A stretch of 64,000 nt of DNA, from NCBI GenBank assembly GCA_015061165.1, contig SUXC01000004.1, forward strand, positions 62,001-126,000. The letters run 5' to 3'. Below the pieces are notes generated by a model. The model saw nothing but the letters and a program-made list of their open reading frames with translations, had not been told where the DNA came from and made no database searches. A program made the translations under genes and the position numbers. This DNA comes from Bacteroidales bacterium. GTDB lineage: Bacteria; Bacteroidota; Bacteroidia; Bacteroidales; Paludibacteraceae. Below are positions 17,407-25,557 of the stretch, one piece after another (the first letter of the stretch is position 1; each line of letters opens with the position of its first letter).

Positions 17407-18504
17407 ATGACCGACTTTTTGGAGTTTGATGCATATATCCGTCAGGGTGAACCCAATCAGCAAGAACGAGCTGCCATTTGGCGGACGGCTATTGGTTTGC
17501 AAGCTGTGGATGGCTTGCAAACATCTGACTACCTGAAAGAAACGGCAAAAAAACATATTGAAGGGGAGATTGACATTGACGAAGCACGTCAATTGATAAA
17601 AACATATTATCAATCCAAAGCAACGCGCGAAGTAATCAACGATGACCAATGTGAAGCGGATAAAGTATCGGCGAACATCACCAAGATACTCTCTTCCATA
17701 TCATTGGACTTTAGTGCGAAAGGGTTTGTGGCATTGCATCGAAGAATCTTTGACGGAGTACTAAAGCACGCTGGCGAGATACGCCGTTACGATATCACCA
17801 AAAAAGAATGGGTATTGGATGCTGACACGGTCAATTACCTCAACTGGGAAGACCTATACCGCGCGTTGGAATTTGACATAGAGCAAGAGCGTAACTTTAG
17901 CTACAAGAACCTATCGCTGGAGCAACAAGTGGTGCATATTGCACAATTCGTATCGGGCTTGTGGCAAATACATCCTTTCGGAGAAGGCAACACTCGCACT
18001 ACGGCGGTATTTACCATCCTATACTTGCGTCACATAGGTTTCAATGTAGAGAACGACTTGTTTGCAGAACATTCGTGGTATTTCCGCAATGCCCTGGTGA
18101 GAGCCAACTACAAGAACGCCGTCAAAGGGATTGATTACTCGCCAATATATTTGGAACGCTTCTTCCGTAATCTCCTATTAGGAGAACAATGGGATCTACG
18201 CAACAGATACCTGCACATCAATCCATCTGTCGAATGGAAAGAGCAACCGAATTTGGGTGAGAAACAAAGCGATGAACCCCAATATGAACCCCAAAATGAA
18301 CCCCAAAAGTTCACACAATTATCGCCAAGACAACAGCAGATTCTCTCACTGCTTCGCAAAGACAAGAACATGTCTAAGCAACGATTGGCAGATGCTTTAG
18401 GACTAAGTATGAGTACCATAAAACGCGAATTATCTGCTATGTCTTATGTGGTGAAATATGTAGGTCCTGCCAAAGGCGGTCATTGGGAAATAATTGAAAA
18501 TTAA
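17407..18504 (+). CDS. Fic family protein with C-terminal winged helix
   Basis: The 365-residue protein carries the Fic motif HPFGEGNTRTT (about residues 197-207), whose histidine transfers AMP or a related group from a nucleotide to a target hydroxyl. An N-terminal helical segment (about 20-70) precedes the Fic fold. A C-terminal DNA-binding-like winged helix follows (about 300-365: LSPRQQQILSLL, KQRLADALGLSMSTIKREL). A linker has three consecutive repeats of the P-Q-(Y/N/K) type. It lies inside the purine run, between purM and purH, as an accessory insertion. Target and regulation are unknown. Confidence 0.88.
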   Translation: MTDFLEFDAYIRQGEPNQQERAAIWRTAIGLQAVDGLQTSDYLKETAKKHIEGEIDIDEARQLIKTYYQSKATREVINDDQCEADKVSANITKILSSISLDFSAKGFVALHRRIFDGVLKHAGEIRRYDITKKEWVLDADTVNYLNWEDLYRALEFDIEQERNFSYKNLSLEQQVVHIAQFVSGLWQIHPFGEGNTRTTAVFTILYLRHIGFNVENDLFAEHSWYFRNALVRANYKNAVKGIDYSPIYLERFFRNLLLGEQWDLRNRYLHINPSVEWKEQPNLGEKQSDEPQYEPQNEPQKFTQLSPRQQQILSLLRKDKNMSKQRLADALGLSMSTIKRELSAMSYVVKYVGPAKGGHWEIIEN

Positions 18505-18543
18505 AAGAATAAAAACAATATAATAAAGTCTATTTTTTAAGGT

Positions 18544-20079
18544 ATGGCAAAAAGAGCTCTTGTCAGCGTAAGCGACAAAACAGGATTAGTTGATTTTGTA
18601 AAGGGCCTGCAAGCAGCAGGTTGGGAGATTATCGCCACAGGCGGTACACAAAAACTCCTCGAAGATTCAGGTGTTAAAACTATCGGTATCAGCGATGTAA
18701 CAGGTTTCCCAGAGATCTGTGACGGTCGCGTTAAGACCCTTCACCCAAAGGTGCACGGCGGTCTTCTCGCTCGCCGCGATGAGCCATCTCACCTCCAAGC
18801 ATTGCAGGAGAACGGCATCGAGTTCATCGACCTCGTGTGCGTGAACCTCTATCCATTCCGCGAGACCATCGCCAAAGAGGGTACTACTATGGCAGAAGCC
18901 ATTGAGAAGATTGATATAGGTGGCCCATCTATGCTCCGTTCTGCTGCGAAGAACTACAACGATGTGACTATCGTTTGCGATCCAGCGGACTACGACACTA
19001 TCCTCGCTGAGATCAACGCCACTGGCAACACCACTCTCGAGACTCGCCTGCAACTCTCTGCTAAGGCATACACCCATACCGCGCAATACGACTGCTGCAT
19101 AGCTACTTACATGCGTGAGAAGGCAGGCCTCAATGAGAAACTCTTCCTCGAGTTCGACCTCAAGCAAGGTCTTCGTTATGGCGAGAACCCTCACCAATCG
19201 GCTAAGTTCTATGCATCCACCAAAGCTATCCCATTCTCACTTGCCACAGGCAAACAACTCCAAGGCAAGGAGATGTCTTACAACAATATCCAAGACGCTA
19301 ACGCTGCGCTCAATATCGCTCGCGATTTCCAACAACCTTTCTGCGTAGCCCTCAAGCACATGAACCCTTGCGGTGCTGCTGTGGCTGAGACCATAGAAGA
19401 GGCATGGCAAAAGGCATACGAAGCAGACACCGTGAGCATCTATGGTGGTATTGTAATCTGCAACCGCACCATCACCAAGGAGATTGCCCTCGGCATGAAG
19501 CCTATCTTCCTGGAAATTGTTATCGCGCCAGACTTTACCGACGAAGCGATGGAAATCTTCGCTACCAAGAAGAACCTCCGCGTTATCCAAGTGGACATGA
19601 CTCCAAGCAGCGAAGCTATTGACCAATATGTGAGCGTGAACGGCGGTTTGCTTGTGCAACACCTCGACACCCAAATCGAGACTATCACAGCCGATATGTG
19701 TGCCACTAAGGTGCAACCCGATGCGGCAACATTGGCAGACATGCAATTCGGTTGGAATATCGTTAAGCACGTGAAATCCAATGCGATAGTAGTGGTAAAG
19801 AATGGTCAAACACTGGGCGTAGGTGCAGGTCAAATGAACCGCGTAGGTAGCGCTGAGATTGCTATGAAGCAAGCCCACGCAGCAGGTGTGACTGAAGGTC
19901 TTATCCTCGCATCTGATGGTTTCTTGCCATTCGATGATACTGTGGCTTTGGCAGCTCAATATGGTGTAACCGCTATCGTACAACCTGGTGGCAGTATCCG
20001 CGACAACGACTGCATTGTCAAAGCCGATGAACTCGGCATCTGCATGCTCATGACTGGCACACGCCACTTCAAACATTAA
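18544..20079 (+). CDS. purH: Bifunctional AICAR formyltransferase / IMP cyclohydrolase
   Basis: PurH does the last two steps to IMP, using 10-formyl-tetrahydrofolate. It has 511 residues. The N-terminal MGS-like cyclohydrolase domain has SVSDKTGLVDFVKGL, IIATGGTQKLLEDSG and GRVKTLHPKVHGG. The C-terminal formyltransferase domain has LRYGENPHQSA, FCVALKHMNPCGAA and VGAGQMNRVGSAEIA. It is followed after 3 bp by purD, so the two are co-transcribed. Confidence 0.96.
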   Translation: MAKRALVSVSDKTGLVDFVKGLQAAGWEIIATGGTQKLLEDSGVKTIGISDVTGFPEICDGRVKTLHPKVHGGLLARRDEPSHLQALQENGIEFIDLVCVNLYPFRETIAKEGTTMAEAIEKIDIGGPSMLRSAAKNYNDVTIVCDPADYDTILAEINATGNTTLETRLQLSAKAYTHTAQYDCCIATYMREKAGLNEKLFLEFDLKQGLRYGENPHQSAKFYASTKAIPFSLATGKQLQGKEMSYNNIQDANAALNIARDFQQPFCVALKHMNPCGAAVAETIEEAWQKAYEADTVSIYGGIVICNRTITKEIALGMKPIFLEIVIAPDFTDEAMEIFATKKNLRVIQVDMTPSSEAIDQYVSVNGGLLVQHLDTQIETITADMCATKVQPDAATLADMQFGWNIVKHVKSNAIVVVKNGQTLGVGAGQMNRVGSAEIAMKQAHAAGVTEGLILASDGFLPFDDTVALAAQYGVTAIVQPGGSIRDNDCIVKADELGICMLMTGTRHFKH

Positions 20080-20082
20080 TTT

Positions 20083-21351
20083 ATGGGTAAAAAAGTATTA
20101 GTTATAGGTGGAGGCGGAAGAGAGCATGCAATCGTGTATGCTCTCTCGCGCAGCCCACAAGTGGAGAAGATTTATTGCGCTCCAGGTAATGCAGGTATCG
20201 CTCAGCTCGCCGAGTGCGTAGCCATTAAAGACACCGATGTAGAGGGCTTGCTCCTCTTTGCCAAAGAAACGGAAGTGGACCTCACTGTAGTAGGTCCAGA
20301 GGCTGCCCTCGCAGCGGGTGTGGTAGATGCCTTTCGTGCAGAAGGTATGCCTATCTTTGGTCACACCAAAGCAGCCACACAGATAGAGTCGAGCAAAGAG
20401 TTTGCCAAGATTATCATGCAGAAATACAACGTGCCAACGGCAGCATATCAATCCTTTAGCGACTACAACGAAGCATTGGCATACGTGAAAGCAGGCAGTC
20501 TGCCTATCGTATTGAAGTACGACGGACTGGCAGCAGGCAAGGGTGTGGTGATTGCCAACACCCTCGAAGAAGCGGATGCTGCACTTCAAGATATGCTCTG
20601 TAACGAGGCGTTTGGCAAAGGCAAAGTGGTGATAGAGGAGTTTTTGGAAGGTCCAGAGTTCTCCTTCATGTGCTTTGTGAATGGCGAGAACGTCTATCCA
20701 ATGCCTCTCTCGCAAGACCACAAGCGCGCTTACGACAACGATGAAGGTCCTAATACTGGCGGTATGGGAGCATACACTCCGCTGCCATTCGTAACCGCAG
20801 AAGATGAGGCGTTTGCCCGCAAATATGTCCTAGAGGCCGTAGCCAAAGGTATGTGCCAAGAGGGATTGCCACTCACAGGCGTGCTCTATGGCGGACTGAT
20901 GAAGACCGCACAAGGCGTGAAGGTGATTGAGTTCAATGCTCGCTTCGGCGACCCCGAGACCGAAGTGGTGCTTCCGCTTCTTGAGTCAGATGCCTACGAT
21001 GTGTTCTACGGCATCGCTACAGGCGCCAATAGCCAATCGCCAATAGCCAATAGCCCCTTGCAATGGCGCAACGAAGCCACCATCGGCGTAGTTCTTGCCT
21101 CAAAGGGTTATCCTGGCAGTTATACCAAAGGTGCGGTGATTGAAGGCACTGAGCAGTTTGATGGTCCTATCTTCCACATGGGAACGAAGAACGACAATGG
21201 TGTGCTGAAGACCAATGGCGGTCGTGTGATGATGTGTATTGCTACGGGCAAAGACATCGCAACCGCGCGCGCGAAAGTATATAAGGAGATAGAGAAGATC
21301 CACTGCGACAACCTCTTCTACCGCAAAGACATCGCCCACTGGGCACTTTGA
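20083..21351 (+). CDS. purD: Phosphoribosylamine-glycine ligase
   Basis: PurD (GAR synthetase) joins glycine to phosphoribosylamine, the second step of purine synthesis. This is an ATP-grasp enzyme of 422 residues starting with KVLVIGGGGREHAI, with VVGPEAALAAGVVDAF, LKYDGLAAGKGVVIA, GGMGAYTPLP and FNARFGDPETEVVLP. Between GIATGA and LQWRNEA, near residue 320, an in-frame insertion rich in S-P-I-A-N-S is encoded by a short-word repeat at about 21027-21060. The enzyme otherwise appears intact. Confidence 0.95.
   Translation: MGKKVLVIGGGGREHAIVYALSRSPQVEKIYCAPGNAGIAQLAECVAIKDTDVEGLLLFAKETEVDLTVVGPEAALAAGVVDAFRAEGMPIFGHTKAATQIESSKEFAKIIMQKYNVPTAAYQSFSDYNEALAYVKAGSLPIVLKYDGLAAGKGVVIANTLEEADAALQDMLCNEAFGKGKVVIEEFLEGPEFSFMCFVNGENVYPMPLSQDHKRAYDNDEGPNTGGMGAYTPLPFVTAEDEAFARKYVLEAVAKGMCQEGLPLTGVLYGGLMKTAQGVKVIEFNARFGDPETEVVLPLLESDAYDVFYGIATGANSQSPIANSPLQWRNEATIGVVLASKGYPGSYTKGAVIEGTEQFDGPIFHMGTKNDNGVLKTNGGRVMMCIATGKDIATARAKVYKEIEKIHCDNLFYRKDIAHWAL
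21027..21060 (+). repeat. Short-word repeat in frame inside purD
   Basis: Iterations of AGCCAATCGCCAAT and AGCCAATAGCC encode an N-S-Q-S-P-I-A-N-S-like peptide. The same words occur in the M20 gene, folC and pheT, and as the reverse complement in yicC, nadD and the BASS transporter. Confidence 0.75.
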
Positions 21352-21377
21352 TAATTAAGAATTTTGAATTAAGAATT

Positions 21378-22229
21378 ATGATAATCGACGGTAAACAAAT
21401 CTCGCAATCCCTCAAGGATGCGATGAAGATTGAAGTAGATGCATTGGCGGAGCAATATGGTCGTCGCCCATGCCTTATGGTAATCATCGTGGGCAACAAC
21501 CCAGCCAGTCGCTCATACGTGCGCGGTAAGATCAAAGCTACTGAGTATTGTGGCTTTGACGGGCACCTCGTAGAACTGCCAGAGGACTGCTCAGAAGCAA
21601 CACTGCTCGCTGAGATCGACAAACTCAACAACGATCCACTCGTGGACGGTATCCTCGTGCAATTGCCATTGCCAAAGCATATCTCTGAGGACAAGGTCAT
21701 CGCTGCTATCTCTGCCGAGAAAGATGTGGACGGCTTCCACCCAGAGAACGTGGCACGCCTTTGGCTCAACCAACATTGCATCCTGCCTTGTACCCCAAAA
21801 GGTATTATCGAACTCCTCGACCAAGCAGGCGTGGAGATGGCAGGCAAGAAAGCCGTAGTCATCGGTCGCAGCAATATCGTGGGCAAGCCCGTTGCTAAAC
21901 TGCTGCTTGACCGCAATGCTACTGTGACAATCGCTCACAGTCGCACCAAGGACTTGGCTGCCGTTTGCCGCGAAGCAGATATCCTCGTGGCTGCTGTAGG
22001 TCGTGCAAAAATGGTTACTGCGGAGTATGTGAAACCAGGTGCAGCCGTGATTGATGTGGGTATCAACCGCACCGAGGATGGCAAACTCGTAGGCGATGTG
22101 GACTACGAAGCAGTATTGCCTGTAGCAGGTGCTATTACTCCTGTTCCAGGCGGTGTAGGTCCAATGACTATCACCATGCTTATGCGCAACACCATTGAGT
22201 GCTTCCTCAATCGCATGAATAACAAATAA
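21378..22229 (+). CDS. folD: Methylenetetrahydrofolate dehydrogenase / cyclohydrolase
   Basis: FolD interconverts 5,10-methylene- and 10-formyl-tetrahydrofolate, the one-carbon donor used by PurH and PurN. I chose the ATG at 21378 (MIIDGKQISQSLKD); the upstream in-frame extension only translates ATTTTGAATTAAGAATT words. The 283-residue protein has PCLMVIIVGNNPASRSYV, DGILVQLPLPKHI, the NADP-binding VVIGRSNIVGKPVAKLLL and PVPGGVGPMTITMLMRNT. Placement after purD fits its role in formyl transfer. Confidence 0.95.
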   Translation: MIIDGKQISQSLKDAMKIEVDALAEQYGRRPCLMVIIVGNNPASRSYVRGKIKATEYCGFDGHLVELPEDCSEATLLAEIDKLNNDPLVDGILVQLPLPKHISEDKVIAAISAEKDVDGFHPENVARLWLNQHCILPCTPKGIIELLDQAGVEMAGKKAVVIGRSNIVGKPVAKLLLDRNATVTIAHSRTKDLAAVCREADILVAAVGRAKMVTAEYVKPGAAVIDVGINRTEDGKLVGDVDYEAVLPVAGAITPVPGGVGPMTITMLMRNTIECFLNRMNNK

Positions 22230-22261
22230 TTAAACCCCAAGGGGTTATCCCTTAATCATTT

Positions 22262-22295
22262 GATAGAGTGTAGGATACCCATTCTACACTCTATC
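22262..22295. promoter_or_regulatory. Perfect 12-bp stem hairpin
   Basis: GATAGAGTGTAG (22262-22273) and CTACACTCTATC (22284-22295) form a perfect stem with a 10-nt loop, 36 bp before the next start codon. There is no T-run after it, so it may be a processing or translation-control hairpin, or a weak folD terminator. Confidence 0.5.
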
Positions 22296-22331
22296 CATAA
22301 TCTAATACTCACTTTTACCAAATCCACAACT

Positions 22332-22697
22332 ATGATTGTACACGTAGCATCATTTTTAGAGAGTATCGGTGGCTCGATTGACAAGGACCACTACCTTCGC
22401 CCTATCCCTGGCAGAACGGGCTGGGCAGCGTATTGCCGCAAACCTGAGTATTCAAAGAAAAAACAGGAGGAAATGGCAGAACGTAAGATGGTGAAGCAAC
22501 TATCAGAAGTATCAAAAGAGGCAAGTGCCATACTGAAAGACCCAGTTCGCAGGGCAGAGTGGGAAGAGAAATATCGGGCAGCTTTGCGCGAAGCAAGCAA
22601 ACACCAGCGTATGCCCGATGCCAATGGCAAACCACCAGTACCTGCCCGATTATACGATTTCATCAAGCACGAAATCTCTCTTGCCCGCAAGCAATAG
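22332..22697 (+). CDS. Small basic protein of unknown function
   Basis: A 121-residue, Lys/Arg-rich, mostly helical protein with the pattern GGSIDKDHYLRPIPGRTGWA followed by a long charged helix (KKQEEMAERKMVKQLSEVSK) and a C-terminal LYDFIKHEISLARK. The layout (N-terminal strand with G-x-I, a Y-x-R segment, a long helix, and an aromatic C-terminal helix) resembles the two ORFs at 50736 and 51074, suggesting one small-protein family. I chose the ATG at 22332. No function is known to me. Confidence 0.6.
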   Translation: MIVHVASFLESIGGSIDKDHYLRPIPGRTGWAAYCRKPEYSKKKQEEMAERKMVKQLSEVSKEASAILKDPVRRAEWEEKYRAALREASKHQRMPDANGKPPVPARLYDFIKHEISLARKQ

Positions 22698-22699
22698 TA

Positions 22700-22899
22700 A
22701 TTTTGTTAAATTCGTATAACTCGCCGTTAGAATTTAGGGTGATTTCCTCTAAAATACTACAATTTTAGTAGTGAAAAATCTAATTTTTGATAATTTTGGG
22801 CTAATTTTCTATAATTTTTGTTTTGTAATAATTCATAATTCCCCACGTTCCCCTATTTATTGCCCTTTATCTACCACCAATTTGCCACCAATCTCCATC
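22700..22899. other. AT-rich intergenic region
   Basis: No gene is visible. The stretch contains CTAATTTTCTATAATTTTTG, which resembles the shared hairpin/promoter sequence found before purC and before the DUF1846 gene. AATACTACAATTTTAGTAGT forms a short hairpin. Confidence 0.4.
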
Positions 22900-23003
22900 G
22901 AGACCTCATCGTGACCTCATCGTGACTTCATCGTGATCTCATCGTGACCTCACCGTATGATCACCGAATGATCGCCGTAACTTCGCCGTATGATTACCGT
23001 GAC
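22900..23003. repeat. 11-bp period tandem array
   Basis: Nine degenerate 11-bp units plus a partial one lie head to tail, beginning GAGACCTCATC, GTGACCTCATC, GTGACTTCATC, GTGATCTCATC, GTGACCTCACC and continuing with GTATGATCACC-type units. The period matches about one DNA helical turn. It ends 94 bp upstream of the promoter at 23097. Confidence 0.8.
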
Positions 23004-23096
23004 ACAACGCGCATGTCCCCGCGAGATAATCCGCCACCTGTCTAGTGCTCGGCAGCACTCCACCGAGTCAAAAAACGCAAAAAAAACGCACTTCTC

Positions 23097-23128
23097 TTGC
23101 ACATCTCAAAAAAAAAGTGTAACTTTGC
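23097..23128 (+). promoter_or_regulatory. A-tract class promoter of the STAS-like gene
   Basis: TTGCACATCTC with an A-tract, then the -7 box TAACTTTGC (23120-23128), with a 20-nt spacer. The ATG follows only 6 nt after the -7 box, so the mRNA may be leaderless or nearly so. Confidence 0.75.
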
Positions 23129-23134
23129 AGCCAA

Positions 23135-23473
23135 ATGAGTAATTTGATTATTAACATACAAGAGAAGTTTGGAGCCGAACTCCACACCCGCCAAATGGTA
23201 GAACGATTGGCTGCATCATTGAATGCTGCTGATTCTTATTTGTTGGATATGAGTGGTGTAATGCAAATCTCTCGCTCTGCTGCCGATGAGCTATATAATC
23301 TCACTCATGGCGACATGAGTGTGGATTTAATCAATGTAGAACCTTTTGTAGAGAAGATGCTCTCAGCAGTTAAGTTAGGACGCTTCTTACCTCGCCAACG
23401 TTCCACAACCGACACCCCAATCATCCATTGCGAAACGATTGGCAATGTGTTGCAGCAGTTGAGTGCAAAATAA
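23135..23473 (+). CDS. STAS-like domain protein (DUF4325 type)
   Basis: The 112-residue protein looks like a single alpha/beta STAS-like domain: an early R-x-x-V-E-R-L helix, then SYLLDMSGVMQISRSAADEL (about residues 34-53), where the D-x-S-G-V strand and the following S-R-S-x-A-D-E-L helix are the recognisable core. Such domains bind partner proteins and are often near defence or signalling genes. It is followed after 39 bp by the DUF1016 nuclease and is probably co-transcribed. The family call is by pattern only. Confidence 0.6.
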   Translation: MSNLIINIQEKFGAELHTRQMVERLAASLNAADSYLLDMSGVMQISRSAADELYNLTHGDMSVDLINVEPFVEKMLSAVKLGRFLPRQRSTTDTPIIHCETIGNVLQQLSAK

Positions 23474-23512
23474 AGATATAAAATTAATAATAGCAGTATT
23501 CACCTAATCACA

Positions 23513-24634
23513 ATGAGCAATAACTTGACAATCATCGATAAAGATTACACTCAATGGGTTGAAGACCTTAGTGTTCGCTATCAACAGAGCCAAATCAGGG
23601 CATCTGTAAAAGTGAATACAGAAATGTTGAAGTATTATTGGGAACTTGGTCGTGATATCGAAGAAATGCATGTGGAAGAACGTTGGGGACAAGGGGTTAT
23701 TAAAAACCTCTCTGTTGACTTACAACGTAAGAATCCCAACGCTAAAGGTCTCTCCCGAACAAACATTTACTATGCTAAAAAGTTCTATCTATTATACTCT
23801 AAGTATGTAGAATTTGTCCCACAGACTGCGGGACAATTAGAAGGTGATGATAAATCACATGTATCTACCTCTGAAATTGTCCCACAAGCTGCGGGACAAT
23901 TAGGAGATATACTTTTTTCCATACCATGGGGACATCATCGTTGCTTGATGGATAAATATAGCAATGAACCTCTAAAAGCCTTTTTTTATCTACAAAAGAC
24001 AATGGAAGAAGGTTGGAGTCGTGATATGATGCTTAATTACATGGACTCCAACTTGTTTGAGCGTGAAGGAAAAGCGTTGACCAATTTTACACGTACACTT
24101 CCAGAAGTAACAAGCGAACTCGCTCAAGAACTAACTAAAGATCCGTATAATTTTGCTTTCACGGGAATAATTGGGAGGTATAATGAGGGGAAACTCAAGG
24201 AAGCATTACTCAGCAATATATCCCAATTCTTATTGGAATTAGGCACTGGTTTTGCCTATGTGGGTAAAGAGTTTAGGCTTCAGATTGGAGAAAAGGAAAA
24301 GTTTATCGACTTGCTTTTCTACAACCTGAAATTATCGTGTTATGTAGTTATTGAAGTAAAAATAGGTGAATTTGATTTCCAAGATTTAGGACAGTTGAGT
24401 GGATATGTAGTGGCATGTAACCATCTTCTACGTAAGGAAGGAAGAGATAATCCTACTATTGGATTGCTTATATGCCGTCAAAAAGACTCGTTACTTGCTC
24501 AATATGCGTTGGAAGGTAGTAATCTTCCATTGGGCATATCGGAATATGACTTATCGCAACTTTATCCTGAAAAAGTAGAAGGCACAATGCCAACCATTGA
24601 AGAGATCGAGAGCAAGTTAAATGAAAAAGTCTAA
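23513..24634 (+). CDS. DUF1016 / YhcG-type PD-(D/E)XK nuclease
   Basis: The 373-residue protein has the N-terminal YhcG region (YQQSQIRASVKVNTEMLKYY, WELGRDIEE, GLSRTNIYYAKKFYLLY). The C-terminal PD-(D/E)XK nuclease core has KFIDLLFYNLKLSCYVVIEV followed by KIG, matching the D...E-x-K catalytic pattern. Homologues accompany mobile and defence loci. The central linker contains two copies of VPQxAGQL encoded by palindromic DNA words (TTGTCCC...GGGACAA at 23814-23836 and 23877-23899). The gene ends in its own terminator. Confidence 0.85.
   Translation: MSNNLTIIDKDYTQWVEDLSVRYQQSQIRASVKVNTEMLKYYWELGRDIEEMHVEERWGQGVIKNLSVDLQRKNPNAKGLSRTNIYYAKKFYLLYSKYVEFVPQTAGQLEGDDKSHVSTSEIVPQAAGQLGDILFSIPWGHHRCLMDKYSNEPLKAFFYLQKTMEEGWSRDMMLNYMDSNLFEREGKALTNFTRTLPEVTSELAQELTKDPYNFAFTGIIGRYNEGKLKEALLSNISQFLLELGTGFAYVGKEFRLQIGEKEKFIDLLFYNLKLSCYVVIEVKIGEFDFQDLGQLSGYVVACNHLLRKEGRDNPTIGLLICRQKDSLLAQYALEGSNLPLGISEYDLSQLYPEKVEGTMPTIEEIESKLNEKV
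23814..23899. repeat. Duplicated palindrome inside the DUF1016 gene
   Basis: TTGTCCC and GGGACAA arms, 9 nt apart, occur at 23814-23836 and again at 23877-23899 with nearly the same core (CACAnnCTGC). Both are in frame and encode V-P-Q-x-A-G-Q-L. Confidence 0.7.
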
Positions 24635-24660
24635 ATGGGCTCCCCCCTTTTTCTATCCCC

Positions 24661-24698
24661 TGCCATTTATGCAAAATTTTCGCATAAATGGCATTTTT
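24661..24698 (+). terminator. Intrinsic terminator after the DUF1016 gene
   Basis: TGCCATTTATGC (24661-24672) pairs perfectly with GCATAAATGGCA (24682-24693) and is followed by TTTTT. It separates the nuclease operon from the promoter of structured RNA copy 2. Confidence 0.85.
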
Positions 24699-24711
24699 AT
24701 TTGCACTTCTC

Positions 24712-24743
24712 TTGCACATTTCAAAAAAATGTATTACCTTTGC
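24712..24743 (+). promoter_or_regulatory. Promoter of structured RNA copy 2
   Basis: TTGCACATTTC with an A-tract, then TACCTTTGC (24735-24743) after a 20-nt spacer. It belongs to the same spacer class as the promoters of RNA copies 1 and 3. Confidence 0.75.
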
Positions 24744-24749
24744 ACCCGT

Positions 24750-25080
24750 AATTAGCCCACGCCTTGGGATTATGTCTTTTGGATGGGGCGGTTGCAGACA
24801 TAATAAGGCGTCAAAAACGGGTCCCCGATAAAACTCATTTTATGGGGTGTCCAACGCGCTTTGTTCTTGGCTAATTGGAATCTGGTAAATTCAAATATCT
24901 TCCAAGACATTGCAGCATTTTGATGTCCTCGGGATATGTATATCTATCTCCGTACACCTAAAATAGATAGGCGTGCGCGTGTGTACATATCGGCGTGGGC
25001 TTCGGTGTTGCTTGTTCGGAAGATAGGGCAATACCAGAGCCTCAATTAGCGGAACAGCAACAGTGCAGTCCCGCTTTTTT
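24750..25080 (+). ncRNA. Structured leader/attenuator RNA, copy 2 of 3
   Basis: The 5' end GCCCACGCC (24755-24763) is perfectly complementary to GGCGTGGGC (24992-25000). The same GGCGTGGGC is also the 5' arm of the 3' terminator-like hairpin, which has inner arms GTTGCTTGTTC (25007-25017) and GGAACAGCAAC (25051-25061), an outer CCCGC arm (25070-25074) and a six-T run followed by GTATG. The loop carries GGGCAATACCAGAGCCTC, close to copies 1 and 3. A REP-like palindrome (24819-24852) lies inside the body. No ORF in this interval looks real. Downstream genes are two small ORFs and a secreted protein. Confidence 0.6.
24819..24852. repeat. REP-like palindrome, copy A
   Basis: GGGTCCCCG, then ATAAAA-ctca-TTTTAT, then GGGGTGTCC. 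The outer sequence matches the copies at 38573-38609 and 47680-47716 while the inner six-bp stem differs yet stays self-complementary. Confidence 0.75.
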
Positions 25081-25110
25081 GTATGTATATCATTTAAAAA
25101 TACTATAGTT

Positions 25111-25353
25111 ATGAGTTACTATTTAATAGCCGATTTAGATGTTGAGAAATATGAGATTTATCATATCTCAGATAAGGATCCCTTCTATTATGATGACTTT
25201 GTAGGTTTCCTAAGAGAAAAAATAGGACACGATATTAGAGGTGGTGTCCAAGATGATTCAATGAGGAATACCATTATCCCTTCTGTTAAAGAAAAGGATT
25301 TTATCTATTTTGAGTCTTATCTGCAAGAATTCCGTACTAAACATAAGAAATAA
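25111..25353 (+). CDS. Small cytosolic protein in surface-protein cassette 2
   Basis: An 80-residue acidic/aromatic protein starting MSYYLIADLDVEKYEIYH, without signal peptide. I chose the ATG at 25111; the earlier in-frame extension reads through the end of the structured RNA. It occupies the same slot as the small ORFs in cassettes 1 and 3. No family is recognised. Confidence 0.6.
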   Translation: MSYYLIADLDVEKYEIYHISDKDPFYYDDFVGFLREKIGHDIRGGVQDDSMRNTIIPSVKEKDFIYFESYLQEFRTKHKK

Positions 25354-25396
25354 TCCAATCCCTGAAGGAGTAAGAAGGGAACTTATTTTAATACAT

Positions 25397-25546
25397 ATGA
25401 AACAGCCTAGTTATGCTTTATTTAATGGTGAAAAGTATCTCGTCATCGCAGAAAAGGGAAATTATGTAACCATTTGTAATGGAGAGTATTCTCATTTAGG
25501 TGAGAATGCTATCACAGTAAAGAGTGAAGAAGTAACATTTTTATAA
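25397..25546 (+). CDS. Very small protein in surface-protein cassette 2
   Basis: A 49-residue ORF (MKQPSYALFNGEKYLVIAEK and onward) predicted as mainly beta strand. The frame stays open upstream to 25310, overlapping the previous gene, but the ATG at 25397 gives a non-overlapping start 43 bp after that gene's stop. It ends 11 bp before the start of the large secreted protein, so it is likely in the same operon. No family recognised. Confidence 0.45.
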   Translation: MKQPSYALFNGEKYLVIAEKGNYVTICNGEYSHLGENAITVKSEEVTFL

Positions 25547-25557
25547 TATGATTTAGT

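Noticed and set aside
17407..17560. An antitoxin-like inhibitory motif [S/T]xxxE[G/N] in the N-terminal helices of the Fic protein
   Set aside because: The helical segment is there, but I could not place the exact motif, so autoinhibition is not claimed.
16337..22229. Many long opposite-strand ORFs inside the purine genes, for example 19237-20076
   Set aside because: They are shadows of strongly codon-biased genes and show no family motifs.
22900..23003. Tandem array considered as a CRISPR
   Set aside because: The unit is 11 bp, contiguous and degenerate, without spacers or nearby cas genes.
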